Shown: piece after piece, positions 33,293 through 42,189 of the stretch
Position numbering within the stretch: position 1 is the stretch's first letter
How the letters are laid out: each line of letters begins with the position of its first letter
Origin: Sphingobacterium spiritivorum
Lineage (GTDB): Bacteria > Bacteroidota > Bacteroidia > Sphingobacteriales > Sphingobacteriaceae
DNA length: 64,000 nt
Reading direction: 5' to 3'
NCBI RefSeq assembly: GCF_016724845.1
Contig: NZ_CP068082.1
Location: 186,001-250,000, forward strand
The notes under the pieces: model-generated
The model's input: the letters and a program-made list of their open reading frames with translations, nothing else
Database searches by the model: none
What the model was told of the DNA's origin: nothing
Made by a program: the position numbers and the translations under genes

Positions 33293-34012
33293 TTATAAGG
33301 ATTCCCAGTTCGTAATGATACGTTCCAGATCTCCTATATCATAGAACGTATAATCTGCAGCTTTCGTTTCACCTTCATCATCTCCTTTCCATCCTTCGCC
33401 TTTCAGCCAAAGCGTCTGACAGCCACAGGACTTTGCGGGCACCATATCTTTACTGTAAGAGTCTCCTATCACCAGACAATCTGCCGCCGGCAGTCCGATC
33501 ACATCCACGCCTAAAGCATAAATAGCAGGATCCGGTTTACGTACACCTACCACTGAGGATTCTATAATTTTGTCAAAACAATTGTAAATTCCAAAATCCC
33601 GTAATACAGATGTGAGATTACCATAAAAATTTGAAACCATCACCACAGGATACTTTTCATGCAGACGATTCAGGCTCTCCGTAACACGCAGCACATTATT
33701 TTTGGCCAGTTCATATCCATCATTTGCAATAAGATCTGCCAGTTGATTATCAAGTCTGATATCCTGAGAAGCCAGATACTCAAATTGTACACTTAACTTA
33801 GCCTTCAACACCTGAAGAAAATTAAAATCTTCGGTAATAATGGGATGAGTGGCCATTTTACGCTCTGCAAATACATAAGCCTGATCAAATTGCTCTCTTG
33901 AAATTCCGGCTTCATATTTCTGATAGGATGACCAAAGCACGGCAGCCCAGTGCTGTCCGTTAGAATCTAATGTACCACCGTAGTCAAATATTAATCCTTC
34001 TATTTTTTTCAT
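33293..34012 (-). CDS. HAD-superfamily hydrolase, last gene of the inositol cluster
   Basis: 239 aa, HAD-IA type with helical cap. Motif I is LIFDYGGTLDS: the nucleophile Asp is there, but the usual second Asp (DxD) is Gly, as in some other HAD-IA enzymes. Motif II VVMVSNFYG, motif III VRKPDPAIY, motif IV LVIGDSYSKDM are normal. Could dephosphorylate an inositol-phosphate or phospholipid-phosphate intermediate made by the genes before it. About 70 bp after the flippase-like gene. Confidence 0.85.
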   Translation of the reverse strand: MKKIEGLIFDYGGTLDSNGQHWAAVLWSSYQKYEAGISREQFDQAYVFAERKMATHPIITEDFNFLQVLKAKLSVQFEYLASQDIRLDNQLADLIANDGYELAKNNVLRVTESLNRLHEKYPVVMVSNFYGNLTSVLRDFGIYNCFDKIIESSVVGVRKPDPAIYALGVDVIGLPAADCLVIGDSYSKDMVPAKSCGCQTLWLKGEGWKGDDEGETKAADYTFYDIGDLERIITNWESL

Positions 34013-34082
34013 GTATTTAGTATTGTTTTATGTACCAGATTTCTAATTAATGTGGGTCTCAATATCAATTCCACTGGTTCAT

Positions 34083-35111
34083 TTAATTTTCTGAATCATT
34101 TAACTGAGCCTCTCTTTTGGTTTTGCTTCTCTTGGCAAAGCTCATCATAAGAAGACCTATAGCTATCCATACCAGCTCGCGTATACGGGTAGCAATACCG
34201 ATAAACACACCTACCGAAGCCTGATATCCTACACTGGCGACAGCCATAGCCATTCCCCCTTCCCGCGTGCCTAATTGCATAGGGAAAAAGAAAATCAGAT
34301 TGGCAAACAGAGATGATCCGGAACTTACAATCAGACATTCGATATAAGTCATCGGTAGACCTAAGGCATGGGCTATAAAATAAATTTCAGCACATCCAAC
34401 TACACGCGCAAAAAACTCCCAGCATAAAGAGGTGTAGAAATTCCGTTTACGATCTACGTATAGCGATCTTACCTGATTATCTACATCTGTCAGAAGTTCG
34501 TGGTGCTCCTGCTCATACAACGCTATTTTTTTTCCTACAAAAGGCAGCTTACTAAGAGACTTCATCAGACTCACTGTAATTCCCTTTTTATATCCTTTTG
34601 AAAACCACCACACCCCCAGCACAGCCATCAGAATAATAGTCACACACGCGATTACGACAATTTTACTTGCAGGTACAAACCAGAGAATAAGGCCTACCGA
34701 TGCTACCCAGAATACAAGATGAGAAAGGATATGCATCATTGTGTACAGCAAGATAGAGGATCCGGCTTTAGAACTCCCTACATAGGGCTTCAGTTCCATA
34801 ATACGGTATGGCTCACCTCCTAATGCCACAAAAGGTGTAATATAATTGATAGAAAAACCGGTAACAATCAATTGAAAGATTTTACCAAATGGCAGTCGTG
34901 TGTTAGGATTATCCTTTTCCAGAAGAATATCCCGCAGAGCCATAGCATTCATCAGGTAGATGACCAGCCAGCTCAGCAGAACCGGGACAAACCACCAGCC
35001 TGTCTTTTCAATATTTTCCCATATCACCTCCGGCCCAAGGGAATACACCATATAGCCCAAAGTACCAAGCCCCAGAATAAAGAAAATAATTTTATAGATT
35101 TTACTCGCCAT
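34083..35111 (-). CDS. Flippase-like membrane protein (lysylphosphatidylglycerol-synthase TM family)
   Basis: 342 aa with about eight membrane helices. Typical signatures: FSINYITPFVALGGEPYRIMEL and LFFFPMQLGTREGGMAMA, as in UPF0104/LPG_synthase_TM and AglD-like proteins, which flip or handle lipid-linked head groups. Only 6 bp after the CDP-alcohol phosphotransferase gene, so it likely moves the lipid made by that enzyme. Inner membrane. Confidence 0.88.
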   Translation of the reverse strand: MASKIYKIIFFILGLGTLGYMVYSLGPEVIWENIEKTGWWFVPVLLSWLVIYLMNAMALRDILLEKDNPNTRLPFGKIFQLIVTGFSINYITPFVALGGEPYRIMELKPYVGSSKAGSSILLYTMMHILSHLVFWVASVGLILWFVPASKIVVIACVTIILMAVLGVWWFSKGYKKGITVSLMKSLSKLPFVGKKIALYEQEHHELLTDVDNQVRSLYVDRKRNFYTSLCWEFFARVVGCAEIYFIAHALGLPMTYIECLIVSSGSSLFANLIFFFPMQLGTREGGMAMAVASVGYQASVGVFIGIATRIRELVWIAIGLLMMSFAKRSKTKREAQLNDSEN

Positions 35112-35117
35112 TCGAGT

Positions 35118-36065
35118 CTAACTTTTGAGTTTATTTACAAAGTATCCGCTGACTTTTTCCTGTCTGTTGATCATATAGATCAGAATAGGATTTAATACAA
35201 ACATATCAAAGAAAAAGTATAACCACACCTCTCCTATGAAAAGCCATAAAAATAAAAAGATAACACGGGTATTGAATTGAACAATATTGGTATACTTCAT
35301 TAGTGGTTTGTTCATGGTTCTGAACTCTGTTACCAATGCCTGCGGCAAACTGTCAACATACTTCGCTTTGATTAAGCCTAAAAGTTGCTGAAGGTTAGGA
35401 GACAGACGCTCCTGCATACGGGTATAGCCCAGATAACCATTCAATACAAATTTGCTGAATGCTTGTTTACTCCAGCTCATCTGATCAAATTCAGCTTGCA
35501 GATCGCGGCTGTTATCCAGTTCGCTACCTGCTTTTCCTTTGATAAAATATAAGTGTACATTACGGTAATAGTCAGCCATTGCAGATTGGAAAACATGTGA
35601 TACTCCGGCCAATACTCCCGGAACCCATACCCATGCAGACCATCCTTCATTCATCAGTCGCAGACACAGTGCAATATGAATGGAAGCAAACCAAAAATCA
35701 CCAGCAAATCCATCTAAAATACGTCCAAAACGACTCTTATTGTCTGTCATCCTGGCCAACTGGCCATCTGCCGAATCCAGTGAGTTGGCAAAAACCAGTA
35801 ATAGCATTCCGATAACATTGATCCACAGAGAGGGATAATAAAATAAAATACCGGCACCTACACCAAAGAAAATACTAATAATAGTAACCGCATTAGGTGT
35901 GATTCCGATCTTTGCACAGACCTGTGCTATTCTGAATCCGATCGGTCTGTAAAACCAGATGTCAATTCGTTCTTCTGTATCATTGGATTTGAGAGATTGT
36001 TCAAATGCCGTTTCTTGTTCTTCGGGAGTATTAGGATTGTTGTATACTGATGTCTCTCTTTGCAT
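35118..36065 (-). CDS. CDP-alcohol phosphatidyltransferase-family enzyme
   Basis: 315 aa from the ATG at 36065 (MQRETSV); the longer frame to 36152 would overlap the previous gene by more than 120 bp. Membrane enzyme that joins a CDP-activated group to an alcohol. The signature DGx2ARx8Gx3Dx3D is seen as ADGQLARMTDNKSRFGRILDGFAGD split across residues about 100-125. About five membrane helices. In the neighbourhood of inositol-phosphate synthase and a nucleotidyltransferase, its donor could be CDP-inositol or CDP-diacylglycerol. Overlaps the ATP-grasp gene by 35 bp. Confidence 0.9.
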   Translation of the reverse strand: MQRETSVYNNPNTPEEQETAFEQSLKSNDTEERIDIWFYRPIGFRIAQVCAKIGITPNAVTIISIFFGVGAGILFYYPSLWINVIGMLLLVFANSLDSADGQLARMTDNKSRFGRILDGFAGDFWFASIHIALCLRLMNEGWSAWVWVPGVLAGVSHVFQSAMADYYRNVHLYFIKGKAGSELDNSRDLQAEFDQMSWSKQAFSKFVLNGYLGYTRMQERLSPNLQQLLGLIKAKYVDSLPQALVTEFRTMNKPLMKYTNIVQFNTRVIFLFLWLFIGEVWLYFFFDMFVLNPILIYMINRQEKVSGYFVNKLKS

Positions 36066-36945
36066 GTTGTTGAGTTGTAAAGACGTTAACGAGTAGACTA
36101 CAGATGGCATCTGCAGCCTCAGCCCTGCATGGGGCAAAACTTGGCCAGTCATTGAGATCTATAATATGAAAATTACCATCCGGTCCGATGATAATATCCC
36201 CGCCATAGACATGAACACCCAGAATCGTAGCGGCACGATCAGCGATTACCTTTAATTTTTCTTCATCAAAAGGATAATGTACCGTCTCCCCGTTGATCTG
36301 TTCATAGACAGCATATTTGTGGTGGTTATGTTCATACGGATAGAAATAGTGAAAGAATCCGGTATCTTTTACAGCATAGAATTTCAGCAGATCGCCTACC
36401 AGATGCTCAGAGATCACCGCTTCTTTAATCCCTCTCAGTGCGTATTCATTGAGAATATATTTTGCTTCTTCAGCAGAGGATGCAAATGTTACGTCTTCCT
36501 TATGAATAGCATGAAAATCCCCTCTTTTTATCCAGACACCTTTCCCCTTTAAAGAGTTAAAGACTTCTGTTATATCAGAGGTTGTAGAGACCACGTGGCT
36601 GGCCGGATAAGGTATCCCTCCTTCCAGCAATACATTGGTCATATTTTTACGAAAACAGTTTTCTATTCCCCATCCGGAGTTGATCACTGTCTTTCCTTCT
36701 TTTTCTAATTTTTGCAACCTTTTTACCAAGGTTTTGGTACGAGCCATCGTGACAATAAAATCCTGCGATACAGATTCCTTTTCCATGAATTCATCTTCAT
36801 TACAAATCTCTATATCCGCACCTGTTAAAGTCAGCTTTTCACATACTTCATTAAATATGGCAGCATCATTACCAATATGATTTGGCGAGAAACGGCTTTT
36901 TCTCGTCACACCCAAAATCTTAATCTTTTCAGCCATTTTTTGCAC
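36031..36945 (-). CDS. ATP-grasp domain protein
   Basis: 304 aa; a few codons may be trimmed (MAEKIKILGV start). Pre-grasp domain to about 100, then NMTNVLLEGGIPYPASHVV, the ATP-binding VWIKRGDFHAI (Lys) and VISEHLVGDLLKFYAV, and metal-binding IIDLNDWPSFAPCR near residue 265. ATP-grasp enzymes ligate a carboxylate to an amine or thiol, or phosphorylate (inositol-kinase type members also belong). Fully coupled with the nucleotidyltransferase (overlap 17 bp) and the phosphotransferase (overlap 35 bp), so it acts in the same pathway; reaction unknown. Confidence 0.82.
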   Translation of the reverse strand: MQKMAEKIKILGVTRKSRFSPNHIGNDAAIFNEVCEKLTLTGADIEICNEDEFMEKESVSQDFIVTMARTKTLVKRLQKLEKEGKTVINSGWGIENCFRKNMTNVLLEGGIPYPASHVVSTTSDITEVFNSLKGKGVWIKRGDFHAIHKEDVTFASSAEEAKYILNEYALRGIKEAVISEHLVGDLLKFYAVKDTGFFHYFYPYEHNHHKYAVYEQINGETVHYPFDEEKLKVIADRAATILGVHVYGGDIIIGPDGNFHIIDLNDWPSFAPCRAEAADAICSLLVNVFTTQQHAKRDISIQQS

Positions 36946-37669
36946 TAACTAAGTGTGTTTTTTCTAAAAGGAATGCTTCAGCCATTTCCTTGTCTTTGAG
37001 ATGATCGACATCGACGACCTTTCCAAAAATATGCCCTTTCACATTTAAATGATTGAGCAACAAATCTCTTTGATAATTACGCATCCGTGTATTACCCTCT
37101 TCGACAGAGCGTTTCACTAACTCAATAGCATTCTTTCTCAACCCATAGATACCTCCGGATACATATTGAATACCTTCTATATGCTGATCCTGAAAGCTCA
37201 GTATATTCTGTTGCGGATCTGTTTTTACGTATAACGGACTTTCATCATCTATAAAAGGCGTGATTCCCATATAAGCATCTGCATTTGCTGCTGCTCGGAA
37301 TCCATGCAAATAAGAAGCAAAGTCTTCTTCTTTAAAAATAGTATCAGTAGTCGTCAGACAGCAGGCTTCCCAAGCCGGATTTGCCTCGATAAGCGCGTGA
37401 AAACTATGCAGAGAACTGGGCGTATCTTTTATAATCAGGCTGATAGGTACATCAAAGCTTTCTTCCGTAAGGTAAGCTTTCAGCTCAGGAGAATGATTAT
37501 TGATAATAATGTGAACGACCGGAGCACCCTGATCAGCAAAAATACGGATTAATCTTGCGATCATAGGAACACCGTTAAGTGTCAATAATGGTTTTGGAAG
37601 ATCAACCCCCTCTTCTTTCAGGCGGGATCCCTCTCCGGCAGCTATAATAGCAAAGTGTATCATCTTCAT
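36929..37669 (-). CDS. Sugar/inositol-phosphate nucleotidyltransferase
   Basis: 246 aa Rossmann-like NTP transferase. The signature FAIIAAGEGSRLKEEGVDLP followed by KPLLTLNG is the GxGxR...PKP nucleotide-binding loop. TTTDTIF holds the metal-binding Asp; YVSGGIYGL is the acceptor-site segment. Transfers a nucleotide to a phosphorylated acceptor. Directly after inositol-phosphate synthase and before a CDP-alcohol phosphotransferase, the most economical substrate is inositol-1-phosphate plus CTP, as in archaeal IPCT. That is inference. Confidence 0.85.
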   Translation of the reverse strand: MKMIHFAIIAAGEGSRLKEEGVDLPKPLLTLNGVPMIARLIRIFADQGAPVVHIIINNHSPELKAYLTEESFDVPISLIIKDTPSSLHSFHALIEANPAWEACCLTTTDTIFKEEDFASYLHGFRAAANADAYMGITPFIDDESPLYVKTDPQQNILSFQDQHIEGIQYVSGGIYGLRKNAIELVKRSVEEGNTRMRNYQRDLLLNHLNVKGHIFGKVVDVDHLKDKEMAEAFLLEKTHLVSAKNG

Positions 37670-37678
37670 TATTAAAAA

Positions 37679-37709
37679 TTACCATTACCTGAAAAAAAAG
37701 TAATGGTAA
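37679..37709. repeat. Inverted repeat between ino1 and the nucleotidyltransferase gene
   Basis: TTACCATTAC / GTAATGGTAA, 10-bp arms with an 11-nt A/T-rich loop. Confidence 0.6.
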
Positions 37710-37711
37710 GA

Positions 37712-37734
37712 AAGGGAGGCGAATCGCCTCCCTT
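37712..37734 (-). terminator. GC-rich hairpin after ino1
   Basis: AAGGGAGGC / GCCTCCCTT, 9-bp stem (11 bp if the loop closes). Short T-rich tail on the minus strand. Probably a partial terminator or mRNA processing/stability element separating ino1 from the rest of the cluster. Confidence 0.5.
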
Positions 37735-37757
37735 GAAAAATTATATTGTCAAAATCA

Positions 37758-39086
37758 TTATTGGATGCTGTCTACCAACTCCTGATAGTAATCCAATCCC
37801 AAATGGGTAATCAGATCTTCTCCCATCATATGACGCAATGTATTCTGCAATTTCATAAGCTGTTTGAAGATATCATGTTCCGGAGGTAATCCAGGTGCAG
37901 TCTGAGGTGATTTCAGGTAGAATGACAACCATTCCTGAATACCTGACATACCAGCACGTTGTGCAAGGTCAATGAATAAAGCAAGATCTAATGCAACCGG
38001 TGCTGCAAGAATTGAGTCTCTGCACAGGAAGTTAATTTTGATTTGCATCTTGTACCCCATCCATCCGAAGATATCGATATTATCCCATGACTCTTTGTTG
38101 TCACCATGTGGAGGATAGTAATTGATTCTTACTTTATGGTAAAGATCACCATATAGTTCAGGGTTTTTCTTCGCATCAAGAATCTCTTCCAATACTGATA
38201 ATTTAGAAACTTCTTTTGTTTTAAAGTTTTCAGGATCATCCAGTACCAGACCGTCACGGTTACCCAGAATATTTGTTGAGAACCAACCTTCTACACCTAA
38301 AGCTCTAGCCTGCAAACCAGGGGCAACGATTGTTTTCATCAACGTTTGTCCTGTTTTAAAATCTTTACCGGCAATAGCTACACCATTTGTCTGCGCCAGC
38401 TCTTCAATAGCAGGTACATCACAAGTCAGGTTTGGGGCACCATTTACATAAGGTACTCCTTCCATCAATGCCGCATAACAATAAATCATACTTGGCGGGA
38501 TGCGCTTGTCGTCATTATCCAATGCTTCTTCAAGTTTTGCAACAGTAGAAAATGCATCATTAGTTTCGATATATCTTTCTGTAGAACCACACCATACGAT
38601 CACAATACGGTCAAGGCCATTCTGCTCTTTGAAATCACGGATATCCTTACGTGCAGCATCAGCCAGTTCACGACGCGTAGTTTCAGTTTTAATATGTGTC
38701 CCATCCAGGTTTTTGACAAAATTTTTGTCAAAAACAGCTTTCATAGGTTTGATATTCTCCAACACCTCTTTTACCTGATCCAACTGACCTTGCTCCAATA
38801 CTTTTGCTTTAGAAGCAGCAACATACACATTGTCTTCGTAAACATCCCACCCACCAAAAACGATATCTTCCAATTTTGCCAATGGAACGAAATCTTTGAT
38901 TAATGGATTTCTGTCTTCTGTGCGTTTGCCCAGACGAATACGGCTCAATTGAGAAACTGAACCAATAGGCAACGATAATCCTTTGTTAATAGCGGCTACA
39001 CCGGCAATCAAAGTAGTAGCAACAGCCCCCAGGCCCGGAATTAAAATCCCCAACTTACCGTTGGCCTCTTTAACCTGATTTTCCAT
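37758..39086 (-). CDS. ino1: myo-Inositol-1-phosphate synthase
   Basis: 442 aa. NAD-dependent conversion of glucose-6-phosphate to inositol-phosphate. Signatures: ILIPGLGAVATTLIAGV (NAD-binding loop), VVWCGSTERYIE-like segment (RIVIVWCGSTERY), NGAPNLTCDVPAIEELA, GKDFKTGQTLMKTIVAPGL and NILGNRDGLVLDDPENFKTKE, all diagnostic of the MIPS family. Length is like other bacterial/eukaryotic long forms. First gene of the minus-strand cluster leading to the nucleotidyltransferase, ATP-grasp and CDP-alcohol genes. Present in Bacteroidota that make inositol lipids. Confidence 0.95.
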   Translation of the reverse strand: MENQVKEANGKLGILIPGLGAVATTLIAGVAAINKGLSLPIGSVSQLSRIRLGKRTEDRNPLIKDFVPLAKLEDIVFGGWDVYEDNVYVAASKAKVLEQGQLDQVKEVLENIKPMKAVFDKNFVKNLDGTHIKTETTRRELADAARKDIRDFKEQNGLDRIVIVWCGSTERYIETNDAFSTVAKLEEALDNDDKRIPPSMIYCYAALMEGVPYVNGAPNLTCDVPAIEELAQTNGVAIAGKDFKTGQTLMKTIVAPGLQARALGVEGWFSTNILGNRDGLVLDDPENFKTKEVSKLSVLEEILDAKKNPELYGDLYHKVRINYYPPHGDNKESWDNIDIFGWMGYKMQIKINFLCRDSILAAPVALDLALFIDLAQRAGMSGIQEWLSFYLKSPQTAPGLPPEHDIFKQLMKLQNTLRHMMGEDLITHLGLDYYQELVDSIQ

Positions 39087-39463
39087 ATTATTTAATAATC
39101 TATTGTTTTGTTTGTAATATTGATAACATTGTAACTAAACTTTAGGCAAGTTAAGCATTTTAGGTAATATTTTATTTATACAAATATAATATTTGACAGT
39201 TTTACCAAAAAACTAAAAAAGTCAATTTTTTAATTATTTCATTCCAGAAAAAATCACTTTTAATAATTCATTGATAACAAAAGAAATATACCCTTATACA
39301 GACTGTTATCATCCGTTATTCTCTACAAAATCAATAGTCTTTTATATTGCCAAAATTTGACAATTCAAAATATGTAAAAAAGAGCACTTTTGAGACATTT
39401 CTCACAAAATACAGACGTTCACCTTATCTATAGCTAATCTCAGAGATCACACACCGAATTTGC
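39087..39463. other. Intergenic region upstream of ino1 and metN
   Basis: AT-rich, non-coding. It holds the divergent promoters; nothing else found. Confidence 0.4.
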
Positions 39464-39494
39464 TTTGAAAAAAAAGAAAGATTTGATACCTTTG
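39464..39494 (+). promoter_or_regulatory. metN promoter
   Basis: TTTG (39464-39467), 19 bp, TACCTTTG (39487-39494): a close match to the Bacteroidota housekeeping promoter. Predicted start about 39499-39501, giving a leader of about 77 nt. Confidence 0.6.
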
Positions 39495-39521
39495 GCGCAT
39501 ATAACACCTTTTAAGTATAAG

Positions 39522-39550
39522 CCTTTCAGTATGTAATGAAAGGTTTTTTT
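39522..39550 (+). terminator. Attenuator-like hairpin in the metN leader
   Basis: CCTTTCA / TGAAAGG, 7-bp stem with 8-nt loop followed by a T7 run, entirely between the predicted transcription start and the metN ATG. Looks like a leader terminator. The stem is short; it might instead end an unseen upstream transcript. Confidence 0.55.
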
Positions 39551-39576
39551 GTACGGAATGTTATTAATATAGTTAA

Positions 39577-40596
39577 ATGGTAGAGTTAGTCAATATTTCA
39601 AAAACATTTAAAAGTAAAGGCATTTCTACAAATGCACTGGCAGATGTTTCGATAAAGATCAGCGAAGGAGAGATTTATGGAGTTATCGGGAGCTCAGGAG
39701 CCGGAAAGAGTACCCTTATCCGATGTGTCAATCTGCTGGAGCGCCCGGATAAAGGTGCAATTGTGATCAACGGGCAAAATATTATGGCTCTTCCACAGCA
39801 GCAGCTTACCGTCAAAAGAAGGGAAATAGGGATGATCTTCCAGCATTTCAATTTATTTTCCTCCCGTACCGTATCGGAGAATATAGCTTTTCCTCTGGAA
39901 TTGACAGTTAAACCCAAAATAGTGATCAAAGAACGGGTAAATGAATTATTACAACTCGTTGGTCTGGAATCTAAAGCAAACGATTATCCGGCAAACCTAT
40001 CCGGAGGACAAAAGCAACGTGTGGCTATCGCACGTGCACTGGCCAATAATCCTTCTATTCTGTTGTGCGATGAGGCCACAAGTGCACTTGATCCGCATAC
40101 AACCAAATCTATTCTGCAGTTACTAAGATCTATCAATAAAAAATTGAATCTGACGATACTGCTGATTACACACGAAATGGAAGTGATAAAGACCATCTGT
40201 GATCGTGTTGCGGTGCTGGATCATGGCAGGCTCATCGAACAGGGGACTGTTGAGCAGATATTCACGGCGCCGAAAGAAGCAGTTACACAACAATTCATTG
40301 CTTCCTCCTTTAATGCCGAACTTCCGGCAGCAATTCAGAATAAATTAAAACAGACGGGAAACCCTGTAGTCAAATTCTTTATTACAGGTCACGAGCAACA
40401 GTCATTGCTGATCTCTGATCTGCAACGGTTGTATCATACGGATGCCAAATTGATAAGTGCACAAATTGAATACATAGGTCAATCCAATTTTGGACTGATG
40501 TTTCTGGAACTTAGCGGGGAACCTCAGGCTATACAGGAGAGTCTCTCCCATCTGAACACTAATTATTCATCTTTTGAAATTATAGGATATGTCTGA
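39577..40596 (+). CDS. metN: Methionine ABC transporter, ATP-binding protein
   Basis: 339 aa. Walker A GSSGAGKST (about residue 37), Q-loop FQHFNLF, signature LSGGQKQRVAIARAL, Walker B ILLCDEATSALD, H-loop THEM. C-terminal 90 residues form the ACT-like NIL domain that binds methionine and inhibits transport. First gene of metNIQ; overlaps metI by 8 bp. Confidence 0.96.
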   Translation: MVELVNISKTFKSKGISTNALADVSIKISEGEIYGVIGSSGAGKSTLIRCVNLLERPDKGAIVINGQNIMALPQQQLTVKRREIGMIFQHFNLFSSRTVSENIAFPLELTVKPKIVIKERVNELLQLVGLESKANDYPANLSGGQKQRVAIARALANNPSILLCDEATSALDPHTTKSILQLLRSINKKLNLTILLITHEMEVIKTICDRVAVLDHGRLIEQGTVEQIFTAPKEAVTQQFIASSFNAELPAAIQNKLKQTGNPVVKFFITGHEQQSLLISDLQRLYHTDAKLISAQIEYIGQSNFGLMFLELSGEPQAIQESLSHLNTNYSSFEIIGYV

Positions 40597-41242
40597 TACC
40601 ATAGTTAAGCTGTTATTAGAAGGGACCTGGCAAACACTGGTCATGACATTTGCCTCTGGTTTTTTCGGATTTTTATTAGGACTTCCTACGGGAATTCTTC
40701 TCTTTGTGACACGCAAGGGACAGATAATGGAAAATAAAACCATCCATCAGATCACTTCTGTAATTGTGAATATTTTCAGATCCATTCCTTTTATTATTCT
40801 GATCGTCTGGATGATTCCCTTTACCAGAGAATTGGTCGGCACCTCCATTGGTGTATCTGCAGCATTAGTTCCGCTAAGCATAGGTGCGGCTCCTTTTGTT
40901 GCCCGTCTTGTAGAAAACAGTCTGCTGGAAATTCCGGCCGGACTTATTGAAGCAGCCAGAGCAATGGGAGCTACTCATAAACAGATTATACTAAAGGTAT
41001 TGTTGCCGGAAAGCTTACCCTCAATGGTCAATAACGCAACCATAACGCTTATTACTTTAGTAGGATATTCGGCCATGGGTGGAGCTGTAGGCGCCGGAGG
41101 ATTAGGGCAAATAGGTTATCAGTACGGCTATATAGGATATGATGCTTTTATAATGAATGCAGTATTGATCCTGCTGATACTGATCGTATTTATACTGCAG
41201 TTTACCGGAGATTTTATTGCAAAGAAAACAAATCACAGATAA
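40589..41242 (+). CDS. metI: Methionine ABC transporter, permease
   Basis: 217 aa with five membrane helices. The EAA loop typical of importers is visible (EAARAMGATHKQIILKVLLP). Conserved IFRSIPFIIL segment. Inner-membrane channel of the MetNIQ importer. Overlaps metN and is followed 15 bp later by metQ. Confidence 0.96.
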   Translation: MSDTIVKLLLEGTWQTLVMTFASGFFGFLLGLPTGILLFVTRKGQIMENKTIHQITSVIVNIFRSIPFIILIVWMIPFTRELVGTSIGVSAALVPLSIGAAPFVARLVENSLLEIPAGLIEAARAMGATHKQIILKVLLPESLPSMVNNATITLITLVGYSAMGGAVGAGGLGQIGYQYGYIGYDAFIMNAVLILLILIVFILQFTGDFIAKKTNHR

Positions 41243-41257
41243 TACAATTAATAAGAC

Positions 41258-42067
41258 ATGAACATACGCACAAAACACATATGTATTCTTGTTGCCGCAG
41301 TACTGACACTCAGTGCATGTAACGGGAAGAAAAAAGACAGCCAGACATTGAAAATCGGTATTGTGGCTGGCCCTGAGAAGGAAATCGCTGAGACTGCAGC
41401 AAAGGTTGCCAAAGAAAAATACAATCTGGAAGTGGAGCTTGTCACCTTCAATGATTATGTTGTTCCCAATGAAGCTCTGAATCAGGGAGATTTAGATGCA
41501 AATGCATTTCAGCATCAGCCTTATCTGGATGAACAGTCTAAGCAACGTGGCTATAAACTTGTCCCGGTTGCCAAGACATTTGTATATCCTATCGTAGCCT
41601 ATTCCAAAAAGATCAAAAATATCAGTGAACTGCTTCCGGGACAGACTATCGTTATCCCTAACGATCCGACCAATGGAGGAAGATCTTTACTGCTTCTGCA
41701 AAAGCAAGGTCTAATCAAATTAAAACAGAATACAGGGATTCTGCCTAAGGTCACAGATATTGTAGAAAATCCGAAACAGATCAAATTCCTGGAACTTGAA
41801 GCGCCTCAGTTACCGAGAGTACTGGATGATAAAGAAGTGTATATCGCTATTATCAATAATACATTTGCATCTCAGGCCGGACTTGATCCCGAAAAAGACG
41901 GATTATTTGCAGAGGATAAGGAATCTCCTTATGTCAATCTTATTGTGACCCGTACGGATAACAAAGATGATGAGCGTATCAGGAAATTTGTACAGGCCTA
42001 TCAGTCGCCGGAAGTAGAGGAAGTTGCCCGTAAAATATTTAAAGGAAATGCGGTTAAAGGCTGGTAA
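41258..42067 (+). CDS. metQ: Methionine-binding lipoprotein
   Basis: 269 aa. Lipobox LTLSAC (Cys21), then the NlpA/MetQ fold: LKIGIVAGPEKEIAETAAKV, ELVTFNDYVVPNEALNQGDL, DANAFQHQPYLDEQ, TIVIPNDPTNGGRSLLLLQ, YIAIINNTFASQAGL, SPYVNLIVTR. Delivers methionine to MetNI. Operon ends with a strong terminator. Confidence 0.96.
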   Translation: MNIRTKHICILVAAVLTLSACNGKKKDSQTLKIGIVAGPEKEIAETAAKVAKEKYNLEVELVTFNDYVVPNEALNQGDLDANAFQHQPYLDEQSKQRGYKLVPVAKTFVYPIVAYSKKIKNISELLPGQTIVIPNDPTNGGRSLLLLQKQGLIKLKQNTGILPKVTDIVENPKQIKFLELEAPQLPRVLDDKEVYIAIINNTFASQAGLDPEKDGLFAEDKESPYVNLIVTRTDNKDDERIRKFVQAYQSPEVEEVARKIFKGNAVKGW

Positions 42068-42107
42068 AATTAAACCTGCTATATATTAAAAAATAATAAA
42101 TTAACGG

Positions 42108-42149
42108 TGCTGCAATTGTGAAAATATTAACAATTGCAGCATTTTTTTT
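42108..42149 (+). terminator. Terminator after metQ
   Basis: TGCTGCAATTGT / ACAATTGCAGCA, 12-bp perfect stem, 10-nt loop and T8 run. Confidence 0.92.
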
Positions 42150-42189
42150 ATATATTAGCAACTATATTTAATAAACTTCCTAATACCTT

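Noticed and set aside
39495-39576. metN leader as a SAM riboswitch
   Set aside because: Leader too short and lacks S-box or SAM-II like sequence; only a simple hairpin with T-run seen.
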